DNA from: Amphirosellinia nigrospora
Taxonomy: Eukaryota > Ascomycota > Sordariomycetes > Xylariales > Xylariaceae
Assembly (NCBI GenBank): GCA_004123355.1
Contig: SCHM01000001.1
Span: 9,930,193-9,994,192 of the forward strand
Direction: 5' to 3'
Length of the DNA stretch: 64,000 bases
Shown here: positions 23,287 to 35,700 of the stretch, one piece after another
Layout: each line of letters begins with the position of its first letter
How positions within the stretch are numbered: the first letter of the stretch is position 1
The notes under the pieces: model-generated
The model's input: the letters and a program-made list of their open reading frames with translations, nothing else
Databases searched by the model: none
Told to the model about the DNA's origin: nothing
Program-made: the position numbers and the translations under genes

Positions 23287-25053
23287 GGTTTGTGAGCACT
23301 AAGAGGCTTGATGCTTGAAAACAAGCGCGAATTGATGTCAGCAAGAGTTAAATGCTGTACCTACTGGTTATTTTATAAATAGCCTTAGAAACTGTATCTT
23401 TGAAATGGTGTGTTTGTCTGACGGGCTCTGTTTGGCTACTGGCTATGGGTGTAATAAATGCTATCAGAGAGACATGTCTCATAGCGTACATTAGTCTAGT
23501 TACCCTCAGTGTAACTAGGCAATTTCGGATTATGCAAGATATCGAGAGAATAGTGGAAGGGTATACGATCTCGTGTGATTGGGTTGTACTTATTTCACTT
23601 CACTTACCCTCTACCAGTAGGTAGCAATGCTATAACTTATACTAGAATTAGACAAATACGATGCCGCAATTTGCAGTTCTTAACCTATCTAGTATACTCT
23701 CACCGCCGAGCTATTACGTATTGTAATTCGTTCGCTTACACTAATTAGTGTACTATGTTGGAAGAGGTGACCCCCGATGACCCCCAAAAACTCAATAATA
23801 GGCAATGTGAACCGTTCATCCGGGACACCCGTAGGATCTTGACCTACACTGCAAGCGCTACGCCAATGGCGCCTTGGCCGGAGGCAATTGTGTAGATATG
23901 CCGACCACACTACTCGGTACGCTACCCTTAGTGTCGTACCAATTGGCCGAGATCTGCTGTACTTTCGAGCCTACTGCGTGTATATGTATGAAGCTATACC
24001 ATAGTAGGTCGCGAGCGCGACAGCCAACAGCAACAAGCAGCTAAGCAGCACTCTGCAAGCGTCACAGCCCTAACGCCGACAATGAAAAAACTTGCATAAA
24101 TCTCCCAGGCACACACGTACGTCTCCTCCTCGAGTCTACTGGGAGAGGGTGAGCTGTGATTCGGCTGACGCCACTCTACTTGTAGATTGAGATTATGGAT
24201 TGGAGTATAGGGTGGGCGATGAATGTTACCGTCACGCTAGGGCGTCTGAGGCTCTGCTCATTTACATCTGCATACACAACTTTACCATAGGTACGGAAGA
24301 TTCGGCGGTCATCTAAGAAAAAAAGGGTCGCGTCACCTATGAATTATGTGTACAGCACCAACGCGAAAGGCCTATCAAACGAGAGGTTACGTACGAAGAA
24401 CGAAGAAGAAGAAAAAGCAACGAAGAGAAGGATCATACCGTGGTCGTTTAGATCCCTACCATTCCCATTTTCCCGCCCACCTTACCTTAAACATACCCCT
24501 CCGCTTATAAGATGACATGGGTAAGATGACTTGATGTAACCTCGACCCGGCTCTTCAATGATTTGAGTCGCTGGGGCTAACTGGGTAGCTAGGGGCCCCG
24601 GCCGGACTGCGGCAGGGAACTTCGGGAACCCCTCAGAACTACTTACACAATATCGCGTACTGCAGCGGCACAGTACTGTATTAGGACACGAGAAAGGGTA
24701 TAGCGAGCGAGGGACAAGTGAGATGAGGTCCTTCTCCACGTGCCCAGATGTACTATCCAATAACTAGCAGTCGGATACCCTGTCAAATACGAATTCATAA
24801 ATATCCAATCCCCCCGTCACACATCCATCCTCTCGAATCTAGCTCCTCTCTTCTTTGTCTCATTTATATCGAAGGCTTAGACTTGCTTTGTGACAAGTTA
24901 GCTAGCCAGCGCGTCCGCTTAGCTAAGCCTATTCGCCCAAAGCAGCAATTGCTTCCCCTTCCGGCAACTAGGTATATATATACGATATCCCACGGTCAAC
25001 ATTCGACTAGGTATTGATATATCCCGCCGATAGAGCGTGAATAAACCAATCAA

Positions 25054-26045
25054 AATGGCGTCTACGGAGTATCAGCCCGCCGTCGAGAAGGAGACGAGCC
25101 ATGTCCCCAGCACGACCGGCGCCGACACCAACGGCGGCAACCCGGCGGTCCAGCGCTACGACTACGGCGGCAACCCCCTCTACCACGCGCACACGGCAAC
25201 GACCCCCGGCTCGCCGCCTTCGGGGGTGAGTTCCAGCCCGGTCTGTACAAGTCCACCGAGCACAGGAAGTTCGCCAACCCGGCACCCCTCGGTCTCTCGG
25301 CCTTCGCCCTCACCACCTTCGTCCTGTCGCTCGTGAACCTCCAGACCCGCGGCGTCGCGACGCCCAACATCGCCGTCGCCGTCGCCTATGGCTACGGCGG
25401 TCTCGTCCAGCTCCTGGCTGGTATGTGGTGAGTAGTAAAACCCCCCTGATATTGGTTGAAGTGGACGTGTCGCTCATCATCCTCGTCTCCTTAGGGAAAT
25501 GGCCGTGGGCAACACCTTCGGTGCCACGGCGCTCTCGTCGTACGGCGGCTTCTGGATCTCGTACGCCATCATCCTGACGCCCGCCTTCAACGTCATCGGC
25601 GCGTACGCCGACTCGGCCGCCGACACGAGCTCGGTCCTCGGCTTCTTCCTGACCGGCTGGTTCATCTTCACCTTCATCCTCCTCATCCTGACGCTGCGCT
25701 CGACCGTCATGTTCTTCTCGCTCTTCCTCACCCTCGACCTGGCCTTCCTGTTCCTCGCCACCTCCGAGTTCGCCAAGAGCAACGGCGACCTCACCGCCGG
25801 CACCGGTCTCGCCAAGGCCGGTGGTGTCTTTGGCCTGCTCGCTGCTTTCCTGGCCTGGTACAACGCCTTTGCTGGTATTGCGGATACTAGGTAAGCTAGA
25901 TCAACGGACACCTAATCCCGTTTGATAGAGAAATTTGACTAACGCAATTGACAGCAACTCGTTCTTCATCATCCCCGTCTTCCACTTCCCCTGGTCTGAG
26001 AAGGGCCGTGAGACCCGCGCCAAGACCGCCCGCGAGACTGTTTAA
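25054..26045 (+). CDS. GPR1/FUN34/YaaH-family acetate permease
   Basis: Plasma-membrane acetate/succinate-type transporter of the AceTr family with six TM helices. Exons 25054-25427, 25495-25890 and 25955-26045; introns of 67 and 64 nt with standard ends (branch GACTAAC in the second). Landmarks: a hydrophilic N-terminus (MASTEYQPAVEKETS), DPRLAAFGGEFQPGLYK, the family signature NPAPLGLSAFALTTF, GNTFGATALSSYGGFWIS, then four more helices and a short basic C-terminus. One frame break near 25198 (AA in GGCAACGACC); one extra A restores the DPRLAAFGG motif. Length about 285 aa, as expected. Whether it imports acetate or signals in ammonia export, as proposed for some family members, cannot be told. 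Confidence 0.9.
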
Positions 26046-27099
26046 GCGCGTGGCGCGGAAGCGCTCGAGGTGCCCAAGCAAAAGCTTCAACGCACCGCTG
26101 GGACTTGTCTTTTGTTAAGGCAAAGATTAGTCGACACGAAAGAGATAAAATGATAAATAAAACAGAAAGAGTCCATAATAATTATACCCCCTTCGTCTTA
26201 TACTCAGGTTCTTATACACCTACGCTATAAAGTAAACCGGGTTCACCGTGTTGAAGAATATGGAACGACAACAACTTCGGCTCTCTTCATTGGATGGAAG
26301 GCGAAAAAGAAGGGATAAATTACACATAATGTTGGAAAGCACGACGAGCCCAATTTCGCGGATGAGTGTCATGGATGATGAGGATGAAAGTTTTGTCGAT
26401 GGTGGGGAGATCGGCTTCTGCCGCGTTTTTTTCCATCTCGGAAATCTTGCCATTGGAATAAGATGTGATAGGGAGATGCTTATGATACCACAGTTTATAA
26501 TACCAGATGATTTACACCGACACCCAGCTTCTTGCATATGTCACACGTGCTTTTAAGTTTGTTAGTTTGAACGTTTTGCGGAAGCTAATTACTAGATCGG
26601 ACGCTCTTTATCGGGACCCTAGTGGCGTTGCGATTGCAGAGCTAAGACTACTCAAGAGCTTAGATCAAACACAGCTGGAGAAGTATGTCTAGTCACTCAG
26701 TTTTGTTTTAAGTAAACTGAGGGGTATGTGTTGACCGAAAGTTAGGCTCAAAGATGGTGTGGTGTACTCCCAAAACAAACTGATGTGGATTCGTCGTGAC
26801 TGGTTTAATTTCATGTTCTATCGTCAAAGTAATCTCATTATTTTCATGTACAAATGCAATGTAGTTGTGGCCCCTAGGCACTTGTCACCTATCCGGTATG
26901 AATACCATCTCAGCCCCTTTCCCTTTTAGTTGAACACAAACGCCATTTTGCGAACAGGTAAGAATAGAACAGTGTATGCTTTGATAAGCTTAACAGCAAG
27001 CCAGTGTACAATGTGGAGTAGCAAAAACAAACCTAGGAAAAACACATCCTCACCCGAGTAGGACACAGCGCTAAGAGATATGAAAATACGGGAGCATCT
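26046..27099. other. gene-free stretch between convergent permease and Trax genes
   Basis: 1.05 kb of 3' flanking DNA. A stem-loop CTCAGTTT...AAACTGAG lies at about 26697-26721. No gene seen. Confidence 0.45.
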
Positions 27100-28226
27100 T
27101 CAGTCCGCCATCGTGACATCCTCACCGTCTCCGCCGAAGCCCTCGTTGAGATCGGGCATCCAACCCTTAGGCCGCTCGTTGCCGCGTACTATGACGCCGT
27201 ATCCCAGGCGCTCGACCTTACGCACCTGCTCGATCATGATACTGAGCTTCTTGGAGTAGACGTTATCCGGCCCACTACCGGGCAGATGTGCAGCATAGAG
27301 CTCACGTCCTGCATGTCGGTTAAGATCGTCCTCTTTCCCTTATCGTCTTGATCCTCTGCTGCCCCCTCGCCCTTTTGGGAGGAGACATCGCCGGTGGGCA
27401 TGCTTCCGCTCAGCGCCGTGACGGCCGTGGCAAAGCGCATCATCTCCCCAGTGAGGTCGAAGATGCCAAAGACGTAGTCGGGCGCAGTTAGCTGGATGTC
27501 AGCGGGGAGCGCGCTCTGAGACTCGGCTGGTGTCATCAGTGTCTGGTGGCGGAGGTAGTGGGCAAGGTAACGGCCTCAACGAACTCCTCGAGGCAGATCA
27601 GCGGATACCGATAGCGGTTCATGCCTTGTACATCCGGTTGGATGGTCTCGAGAAGCTCAGCAATCTCCTTCAGGCGCCCGTCTATCTCAGTTTGGATACG
27701 CTCTGGGATGGGCTGGGAGAGCTTCCGGACGCTAGTTTGTATTAGTACCTGAAGGGAGTTTGAGATGCAGCAAGGAATGAATGAGGCCCGTAAGTGACAC
27801 TTATGGGCCTAGTAAGAAGAAGATAAGACCTTAAAAGGCCAAAGTGAGGATTTACCGTTGCAGTGAGAATATACTACATAAGGAAGATAATTAGTTAGTA
27901 TAGCTACTTCTCAAAAGAATCACCTTACTTAGGTGTGCATGTTGCAAGAGGGGGGGGGGGGGTCCGAGTATGGTAGTACTGAGGCATACTTACATCTTCT
28001 TGCTCAAAGCTGTGACATCCCGCGATACCTTTCCGATCCTCTGACGACGGTCGTGGTGTTCGTCGAGCTCATCGCGGAACGACTCAAACATCGAGGTGTA
28101 GGCATTGCGTGGATGACTTGCCGGTGCTGCTGTGTCCTTCCTGCCCTTCTCTTTGCCTTGGTAGTCTCTCTTAATACCGACTCCCATGGCGCCGTCTTTC
28201 TTCTTTGGGACAATGACCTCGGACAT
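27100..28226 (-). CDS. translin-associated factor X (Trax), translin family
   Basis: Nuclease partner of translin in the C3PO complex, acting on small RNAs and tRNA fragments (family knowledge). Exons 28226-27994, an 18-nt microexon 27873-27856, and 27731-27100. Start MSEVIVPKKKDG. Helical-bundle landmarks: FESFRDELDEHHDRRQRIGK, then DVTALSKK joined through the microexon (IIFSLQ) to RVRKLSQPIPERI; ICLEEFVEAVT; DYVFGIFDLTGEMMRFA, which holds the catalytic acidic residues of the Trax line; and the C-terminal NVYSKKLSIMIEQVRKVERL. Frame breaks near 27565 (TT on the coding strand) and near 27298; one base restores each. The C-terminal EGFGGDGEDVTMAD looks complete. Trax rather than translin is chosen because of the FDLTGE motif. 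Confidence 0.88.
27856..27873 (-). other. 18-nt microexon of the Trax gene
   Basis: Flanked by TTATGTAG upstream and GTAAAT downstream (coding strand). It supplies IIFSLQR across the two junctions, which fits the family sequence between TALSKK and VRKLSQP. Without it the protein loses six residues of a conserved helix. Confidence 0.7.
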
Positions 28227-28663
28227 AGTGCTACTATATTTACACAAGTCGTTGGTATTGGCGAGCGATGGCTTGTGAATTGATGTCGATGGAGGTAGTC
28301 TCAAGGTTGACTATGGGTTGGGTGTTGGCAGGACTGACAGCTGGCGACAGTTGCACGTTTTTGCAACAACCTCTCAACTCAACACTGATAGTAGCCCGTT
28401 TAATATTGTTTACAAGATTTATACATCATCACACGAGGCTCATAACGTCCTGTGGAACACATTGTACTTGCAGGATACTATGATAGAATCTTATAATTCT
28501 ATGTTCTTTTTTTGAATTGACCCTTAGAAAGAAAGCACTGGGCTCGACATCACTCAACTAGAGGCCGGCTACATTGGTAATAATTGTCGAAACTCCTGCC
28601 GTGGTAGGGAATAAAGCCTACCAAGCACACAAAACAGCATATGGCACCCATTTAACCTCTAAA
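28227..28663. promoter_or_regulatory. divergent promoter region of the Trax and GPI14 genes
   Basis: 437 bp between two divergent start codons. No clear TATA. It presumably carries both promoters; inferred from position only. Confidence 0.35.
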
Positions 28664-30149
28664 ATGGCGTTCCAAATCACAACGTTAATATCGCGGCCGA
28701 CGCCCCTCTTCGCCTCGGCAGCGCTCCTGCGTCTAGGCATGCTGCTATACGGGCTATGGCAAGACGCCAACTCGCCCTGAAGTACACCGACATCGACTAC
28801 CTAGTCTTCACAGACGCAGCGCGCTTCACATTCTCCTCCTCTTCCTCATCGCCTTATGAGCGAGAGACATATAGGTACACGCCTCTGCTAGCCTGGCTGC
28901 TGTACCCGACGACCCTCCCCGGCGCCGTCTTCTTCTCGTCAGGCAAGGTCCTCTTCGCGGCGGCGACCTGCTGGCCGGTTATCTCATCATCCACGTGCTG
29001 CGGCGCCACGCGCGCATGTCGGCGGACAGGGCCTGCCGCTTCGCGAGCATCTGGTTGCTCAACCCCATGGTCGCGACGATCAGCACGCGCGGCAGCTCCG
29101 AGGGTCTCTTGGGCGTGCTCGTCACGGCGCTGCTGTGGGCCGTGCTCGAGAGGCGGGTGCTGCTATCCGGGCTCCTGCTGGGACTCGGCGTGCACTTTAA
29201 GATCTACCCCTTTATCTACGCCCCGGCCGTCGTCTGGTGGATGGACGATGAGAATATGGCAGCGGCCGCTACGAAGCCGGAGCTCCGCGGTAAAAGCAGG
29301 CCCCCAAGATCCGTGGGGGACGCCGCGACGACCACTGCCTCCTCGAGTTTATTCGGAAAGATCATAGCCTTCGTAACACCAGCCCGCGTCCAACTCACAC
29401 TAACAAGCCTCGCGGCCTTCGCAGGGTTAAACGCAGCCATGTACATGCTCTACGGGATGCCATTCATAAACACACATACCTACACCACGTGACGCGGATC
29501 GACCACCGCCACAACTTCAGCCCGTACAACGTGCTACTATACCTGACGTCCTCAACCCCACCCTGCCATCGTCGCCTTATGACCAACAGACATCGACGAA
29601 CGTGGGGATCGAGTCCGTCGCCTTCGTGCCCCAGCTCCTCTTATCAACTATCCTAATCCCCCTCGTCGGCGCCAAGAAGGACCTAGCCACCACCATGATG
29701 GCGCAGACCTTTGCCTTCGTGGCCTTCAATAAGGTTTGCACGAGCCAGGTGCGTCTCATCTCACATCACGCATGTCGAATCCCTACATCTAGTATTCACC
29801 TCCCCCCTTACCTCACTAGCCTCTCTTCTATATAATCATAGACCTCCTTGCTGAAATACGTGAGTTTTCTTTGCTGACCGACATTCAGTATTTCCTGTGG
29901 TACATGGTCTTCCTTCCTCTCTACCTACCCAACTCCTCGCTATTGAGAAGACCCACGCTGGGTGTGGTCGCGCTCGCGCTCTGGGTCTTGACCCAGGGAC
30001 TCTGGCTCCAGCAGGGCTATAACTTAGAGTTCCTAGGCCTCAGCACGTTCGTGCCAGGGTTGTGGCTTTCTTCCCTCGGATTTTTTGCCGTCAACTGTTT
30101 CATTTTAGGCATCATCATAGACGATCTAGGCGTTGTTTCTCACTTATGA
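28664..30149 (+). CDS. GPI mannosyltransferase 1 (PIG-M / Gpi14 type)
   Basis: ER membrane enzyme that adds the first, alpha-1,4-linked mannose from dolichol-P-mannose to the GPI precursor. Exons 28664-29748 and 29889-30149. It opens with a hydrophobic helix ([18 protein letters not shown]), followed by the lumenal catalytic DXD motif in [13 protein letters not shown] and [11 protein letters not shown]. Then come [50 protein letters not shown] and, after the intron, [14 protein letters not shown] and the terminal helices. Four frame breaks: at a C3 run at 28775-28777, near 28966, near 29472 and near 29552; one added base repairs each. The family-length protein of about 430 aa is otherwise complete. 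An essential function in other fungi argues against a true pseudogene. Confidence 0.9.
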
Positions 30150-30767
30150 GATGTACTTAGTTTGCGTGTGAAAGTCACATAAATAGGACCAAAAGTTGTG
30201 GGAGTGCACACGGTACTGCATAACAAGAATTCGTCTATTCATCATTTTCGTCTTTTACTGTTTGCTACTTGCGATCTGTATGCGAAGAGCTGAGAAGGGA
30301 GAAGAGTGCATTAGCCTTCCTCATCTCAGCACCCGTCGATATATCTAGGCCGAATCTGACCCTATCAATGACCCAGGCGACCCGGACACCCTTGCAAAAC
30401 GCCTCGAAAGTATCATCATAGTGGGTATTGGTATTATGTGCGGGAGAAAAAGCAGAACGAAACACTTCTCGGCGCGTTGTAAGCCTTCCAGATGCAAAAT
30501 CCGAGCTGCTCAACACTGCTCTATAAACGAGCTTACGTGATTGTGAGTGGCCTGGGTTTGGGATTCGAAACGCTGAGGAGCGTTTGTTAAAAATTCTGTT
30601 GAAAGCCCTAATCAGAGATTGAGCCGTCTATATCTGGGTGGGCGTGTCGCCGACGCGCACACCTGGAGGCATCCTGTAGGATATGTCTCAGTTTTCCCCT
30701 CATCCCCATTCGAAGGGGCCAGATTATTGCACCTCGTCGTATAAATCTGTCAACTTTACCATGCCGT
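30150..30767. other. gene-free stretch between convergent GPI14 and F-box genes
   Basis: 0.6 kb of 3' flanks. A minus-strand ORF of 83 codons (30265-30516) has no recognisable character. Confidence 0.45.
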
Positions 30768-32717
30768 TCATAGAATTGTTATCCCTCCAGCAAGCATGGC
30801 GTAGTTAGCCAATTTGAGAGAAAGCACACGCGACTTTGGGAAATCCGGGCTAATGATTAAGCGCCCCTCCTTGTTATAGCCAACTTCACCGAAACTGTCG
30901 ACTATTTCCTTAAAGCGGATGGTGGGCCGCACGCGATGGATCTCCTCGAGGATCTGATCACTCCAGACGCCGGAGCACCATCCATCGCGCACCTGGAAAT
31001 AGGGATTCAAAGGCGGAACGGGAGAGTCTAGAGTTAGACAGTGAGCATGCAAACCATAAGAACAGGCAGGAGAACAGTACGTACCAAGATCGACAAAACG
31101 AATCCGCAACAGGTTTACCGTTTTGAGCTGCTCCAGGGCGCGAATGCCGCTCAAGACGAGCTGCTCAAAAGCACTGATGAAGTGCATATCGGTGATACCT
31201 GAGCCGGATTCGTTCCATTGGGCATTCTGCCTACAGCAATTCTTGACTGTGATGTCAATGGTCTTGAGCCGAGTCGTCCTCGGGTTGGTGCTTTGGGCAA
31301 GAATATCGAAGAAGCTGTGACAAACGCGGCCCGTATAGGAGAGATGCTCGAGGTGACTCGCAGCCCTCGCTAATTTATCACACCAGTGGACTTGTTCGCA
31401 CACTTTAAGGTAATATGGTGGGCAGGTGATCTCCCTTCGGTAATCACCTTCAAGGCAAAGATTGAGCTTAGTGATCTTATGATCTAGTATATCTAGCGTG
31501 TGGGCCATGCTAAGATAGCTCTTAGATTTGGGCTTAGCATACGTGCCATGCCACTCCTCGAGACTCGGTAATGCCTTTGAGATTGTCTCCCAGTCCCTTG
31601 GTTGTCGGATAATATTCCACTGACCCTTGACAATGAGTGTCCGGATGGTGGGAATTTGTGGTAGATCTCCGTTCCCTGTGGCAAGACCGGAGCCTGGAAC
31701 GTTGTAGCGTACCCGAGGCGCCTTCTTCCTCTCTCCGCCCTCCAGGGTCATAACTCGCGCCTCGGGGAAGGTCAGGCGAACGAGCTTGAAGACTTCTTCC
31801 ATGGTGGCGTTGTCGGTAGGTAAGCCGTAGGTGGCACTAGCAATTCCTTCAGGGGAAACGGTGGGCAAAGCCAACGACCCCTGCTCCAAAATGGGATGGT
31901 GGTACTTGGGCTGAAAGACGGGAAACCAAATCTCGACATGTTTGACGTATCCACTTAGGTGAGGATGCTGCACGAAGAAGGCCATAACATCATGGGCAGC
32001 AGAAACGGTGGCCTTGAGCTTTATGTGTCGATACAGTCGCTCCTGGATCAAGTCCCGCCATAACGGGCTGACCAAAGCAAGGTTAGACAACTCCTTTCTC
32101 CTCGAATGGCGTAGGGCGGTGCTCCAACTTCGGGCGTTGACACTAGGTATACTTAGAGAACTTGGGGAAGTGGTGGAAACACGGTAGCCAAAGATATGAT
32201 CTAATATGCACTCATGGATCTCAGCAGGCAGCTGGGTGAGGGTCAGAACCGGGTGCTCGTCGATGGTGGTCGCAGCAACTGGGTCGTGCAGCAGACGCAC
32301 ATCGGACTCGAGACAGGCGGGCTGGCATGTCAAACAGCGAATCTCGGACGGGCCCTGTTGTGCATTGGGAAAGGGTGTGCTACTAGGGCGTGTAGGAGGG
32401 ATGAAATCAGCCGACTTGGGCGGCTCGAGTGGAGGACTGGAGGGGCCTGGGGTCACGGGGGTCGAGGTAGCCGTCATGATAGCGGCTAGCTCCACAGAGG
32501 CGGTCCCTTCATCGTCTTGGTCGCCGTCGTGGCCGGTATCGCGGCTCCGTCCGATGGACATTTCCCGCGGCCGGTAGGTGTCTCTAGTAAATGGAGGCTC
32601 AAAAGTATCACGGACGGCAACATCCTCGGACGGAAACACAGCGGTTTCCCCCACGGCCGCGCCATGATGTCGGGTATTTGGTTGATTGTGGCCTGCGTCA
32701 GAAGGTTCCGTGGGCAT
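30768..32717 (-). CDS. F-box domain protein
   Basis: Likely substrate receptor of an SCF ubiquitin ligase; target unknown. Start taken at 32717 (MPTEPSDAGHNQ), the first ATG of the open frame; the frame is open further upstream to 32747. N-terminal about 140 residues are Pro/Ser/Thr-rich and acidic. The F-box lies in LTLTQLPAEIHECILDHIFG...NLALVSPLWRDLIQERLYRH. The rest resembles leucine-rich, repeat-like fungal F-box tails (LPSLEEWHGTYAK, ITKLNLCLEGDY). An intron of exactly 57 nt (31084-31028; GTACGT...TCTAACTCTAG) is in frame and free of stops, so it is easily read through. Removing it joins RFVDL to DSPVPPL. A low-complexity stretch upstream to about 33310 may be leader or part of a longer N-terminus. 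No frame break is seen. Confidence 0.8.
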   Translation of the reverse strand: MPTEPSDAGHNQPNTRHHGAAVGETAVFPSEDVAVRDTFEPPFTRDTYRPREMSIGRSRDTGHDGDQDDEGTASVELAAIMTATSTPVTPGPSSPPLEPPKSADFIPPTRPSSTPFPNAQQGPSEIRCLTCQPACLESDVRLLHDPVAATTIDEHPVLTLTQLPAEIHECILDHIFGYRVSTTSPSSLSIPSVNARSWSTALRHSRRKELSNLALVSPLWRDLIQERLYRHIKLKATVSAAHDVMAFFVQHPHLSGYVKHVEIWFPVFQPKYHHPILEQGSLALPTVSPEGIASATYGLPTDNATMEEVFKLVRLTFPEARVMTLEGGERKKAPRVRYNVPGSGLATGNGDLPQIPTIRTLIVKGQWNIIRQPRDWETISKALPSLEEWHGTYAKPKSKSYLSMAHTLDILDHKITKLNLCLEGDYRREITCPPYYLKVCEQVHWCDKLARAASHLEHLSYTGRVCHSFFDILAQSTNPRTTRLKTIDITVKNCCRQNAQWNESGSGITDMHFISAFEQLVLSGIRALEQLKTVNLLRIRFVDLGTYCSPACSYGLHAHCLTLDSPVPPLNPYFQVRDGWCSGVWSDQILEEIHRVRPTIRFKEIVDSFGEVGYNKEGRLIISPDFPKSRVLSLKLANYAMLAGGITIL

Positions 32718-35700
32718 GACCGGCTCCTCTACGGCAGGAATGACCACTCGGCACCAGCTTCAGCGTCCGTCGTCCGGATAGTTTCGGGTACCAGAAGCGT
32801 GTAAGGGGGTTCGAGGTAGACTTGTGTGCGAGAGATGCAGTTGGAAGACAGTGTATGGCGGGCTTGGAAAGCGGTGCTGGCCGTGCGTGGCGAGTGGTGT
32901 CGACGTGATGAGGGAGAAGAGGAGACGGTGCTAATCGATAGGGTTGGTTGGGCTATTGGTCGGGTGCCGAGCCGGCGGCGATCTGAACGGCGTCGAGGGC
33001 TGTCGGCGTGGGCGTGGTCGCGTGGCCAACGATGTTGGAGCTGGTACTTGGACGATAGGGAGATAAGGTGGGAAAGTGGATGAGTAAAGGAGAGATGGGA
33101 TACGCCGGTTGGTATGTCGTTGTTCTTGTTGGTGGTTGTTGGTGGGTGATGGTGGATGGTGGAGGCGGCGATGGTATCCGCGATGGTGATCTTGGTCGTG
33201 CAGGCTGGCGTTGGAAGAGTTTTCAGGTTAGATTCCACAGGGTCGTCGTCGCTCAGCGAGTAAGGAATGGGCACATGCGCTGACAGCAGCAGCGTGTGAT
33301 GTCGTGTCAAGCCAGTCGCTACTCGCAGTGCAGGAAATTGGCCATACTCTGGGCTGATTTGCCGTGGAGTGGAACTCGGAGACTGGCTTGTCGAAGTGAA
33401 TGCCTGCTGGCAATCTGGGGGGACTTGTTGCCCAGTGTAATAGACGCTAGGCCGCCCCAGTATTCGGTGTTAGGTTCTGTTAGGTGAGTACCTCAACCGG
33501 CAGGCGCTGCCATGTGGATCACGTAGGTATCGATCTAGCATGCAGCCACTAGTTTCTGGGACCCTGCCTATCTTAGTCTACCTACTGTGGTCTAGTGCGG
33601 ACAACATTCGTGGTGAGTGGAGATGTAAAAATGATGATCAGATTGCGTCGGCTTCTTGCGAGCTCAGATAAGGAATGTACAGCGCAGATAGATACTGTAG
33701 ATATTTACTACCTCCGGTTATCCCCATCCCCGTTAGCCATGTACAATAGGCGTATGTACGTACAAATAGCCTCATTGACTTGCTAGCAATAGTGTTGACG
33801 CGTTCCTACTACTTTTTGCTTTCTTTTTGTTCGTCTTGCTAATTTCCCAGAGGCATAAACCTCCATGTCATGAGGTTTGGTGAGTTGCACTAGATTTCCG
33901 GATCTACTCAGTAAGACGGCCCATAATTGCTCGTGATTGCTTCTATATGCGCTCCGTAGCACAGAATGTGGCCAATGTCCCAGATTTTCCAACGCCACCA
34001 CACTGGTTACGATTATTGCATTCACAGTTGTCTCACAACAGTTGTTGTATATATACGATACACAACCCCCTTTTACCAACATCGTTCCGGCCAACTGCAT
34101 CCTAGTTTCTGGTTACTAATACTATCTATTCCTAGCTTGGATCGCGCCGCCTCGGAAATGAGGCGAGATGAAAACAGGGTCGGAGAAAGGGGGAAAGCTC
34201 AAAAGGCCACTTTTCGTTTCTTTTGTATGCCAGCTGGTAATCGCTATTTCTTCCATGTTCTTATATGTAGACGGATAAATATTATCTCCGTTGTCGGCGT
34301 TACAGTAAATATGACTTGACCTTTGCTTCCCACCTGTAAGCTATGCATATTAATGCAAAACGGTTGATATTAGGTAGTGCTATCTATATCTTGGAGTTGT
34401 CTTCATTTATTGGCATATCCCATACCTACTATAATATACCAATGGAAGTGGAAGGATTGATTATTACCATGGATATCATGTTCACCTCTGACTTCGACTA
34501 CTTATAGTGCGGCTCGGCGCATTGAAGAAGGGTAGAGAGTCAATCGCCATGCGAGGTCTACTACCTAGGTACTGCTGGTTATTCTGACGCCATATAATAT
34601 ATCTGGTGACTGGTGAATGGTCAATCTATTCCAACCGAATAATCAACTCGGCGGTGTTCATTAACTTCTTAAGCTATATACAGCCATGCTATTAATTGTA
34701 TCAATGCAAAATTCAAGTAATGTGATGACGAATAGGAGTTGCTGATTTGTGGAGCAAAAAGCGCATAGTCTTTCCCCGAGTTTAGTAACGACAAGCAGTA
34801 ACAGTGTAGCCGTCACCAATCCCCAACATTCATATAATACGTAGAATTATGATAACTAGGTATGTTGCACAGAAAAGGAACAGCAGTTATCTTGGCCGAC
34901 AATAACACAGCCCTGGGCGAAATTCCACCTCGGCGAGTCGTAGAGGGGAGCCAATTGGGGAACATGGGACGAATTACGACAACAGCGTCGCTTGTTGACG
35001 GTTTCTTCTGAACTCCCTGACAATGCTGTGACATGTTTCTCACCCGAGCGCGAAGATGCATTCGACCAATGGCCGCCGTTCTCTGGGTCATGGCCCTGAA
35101 GTAACCACTCACTCACATCAGGGTTTCTTATTTTTCACCTGCCCCTTAGGTTCTTCGAGAGGGCCTCCAGGCATTTAAACAGGATTGATTAAACGGGAAG
35201 GACTGCTCGTACGGTTTATTACAAGTAGAGAAAAGAAGGAGTTGGTCAGAGGTGGTTAAACAAGATGCCCGGTAAGGCGAGTACTGTGCAGGCGAGACTT
35301 GTGTGAATATTATTAAATCCGAGACACTAAGACACTAAGACACCTTGGCGCCGAACGATCGTTTGAGATCGCTTCTGGGATTCGCTGCCACTTGTTTTGT
35401 TTTAATTTTACACTCATGCACGCCCTATGCATCAAGTTGAAGCCGTATGCAGATGCTGTAAACAAGATAGTATTGGTCTGGCTTTCTTCGAGTCATAGTA
35501 ATGCGGCGAGGAAAAACATATCATAACTTCAGAGGCGATTTCTTACGACGGCAAAAGCCGTCACCTGTTGAGAGGCTGAAGAAACCTAAATATTCTTTTC
35601 AGAATTCGGATATTTCTCCAACTATATGAGGACATATATATCTTCGGCGCTTTTTTCTTTCTTTCTCGCGGTTCGTGGCTGAACGGTGCAGCCGACGCCG

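Larger units (their letters stand above)
21467..25053. other. gene-poor stretch, 3.6 kb
   Basis: No conserved gene is recognisable. It contains a weak two-exon candidate (about 22060-22408, listed separately), a perfect 10-bp inverted repeat at 23250-23286, and compositionally mixed DNA. The last 100 bp form the leader of the acetate-permease gene. Confidence 0.5.

Noticed and set aside
32729-33310. 193-codon minus-strand ORF upstream of the F-box gene as a separate gene
   Set aside because: His/Ser/Thr-rich low complexity without a domain; more likely leader or a frame-shifted N-terminal extension.
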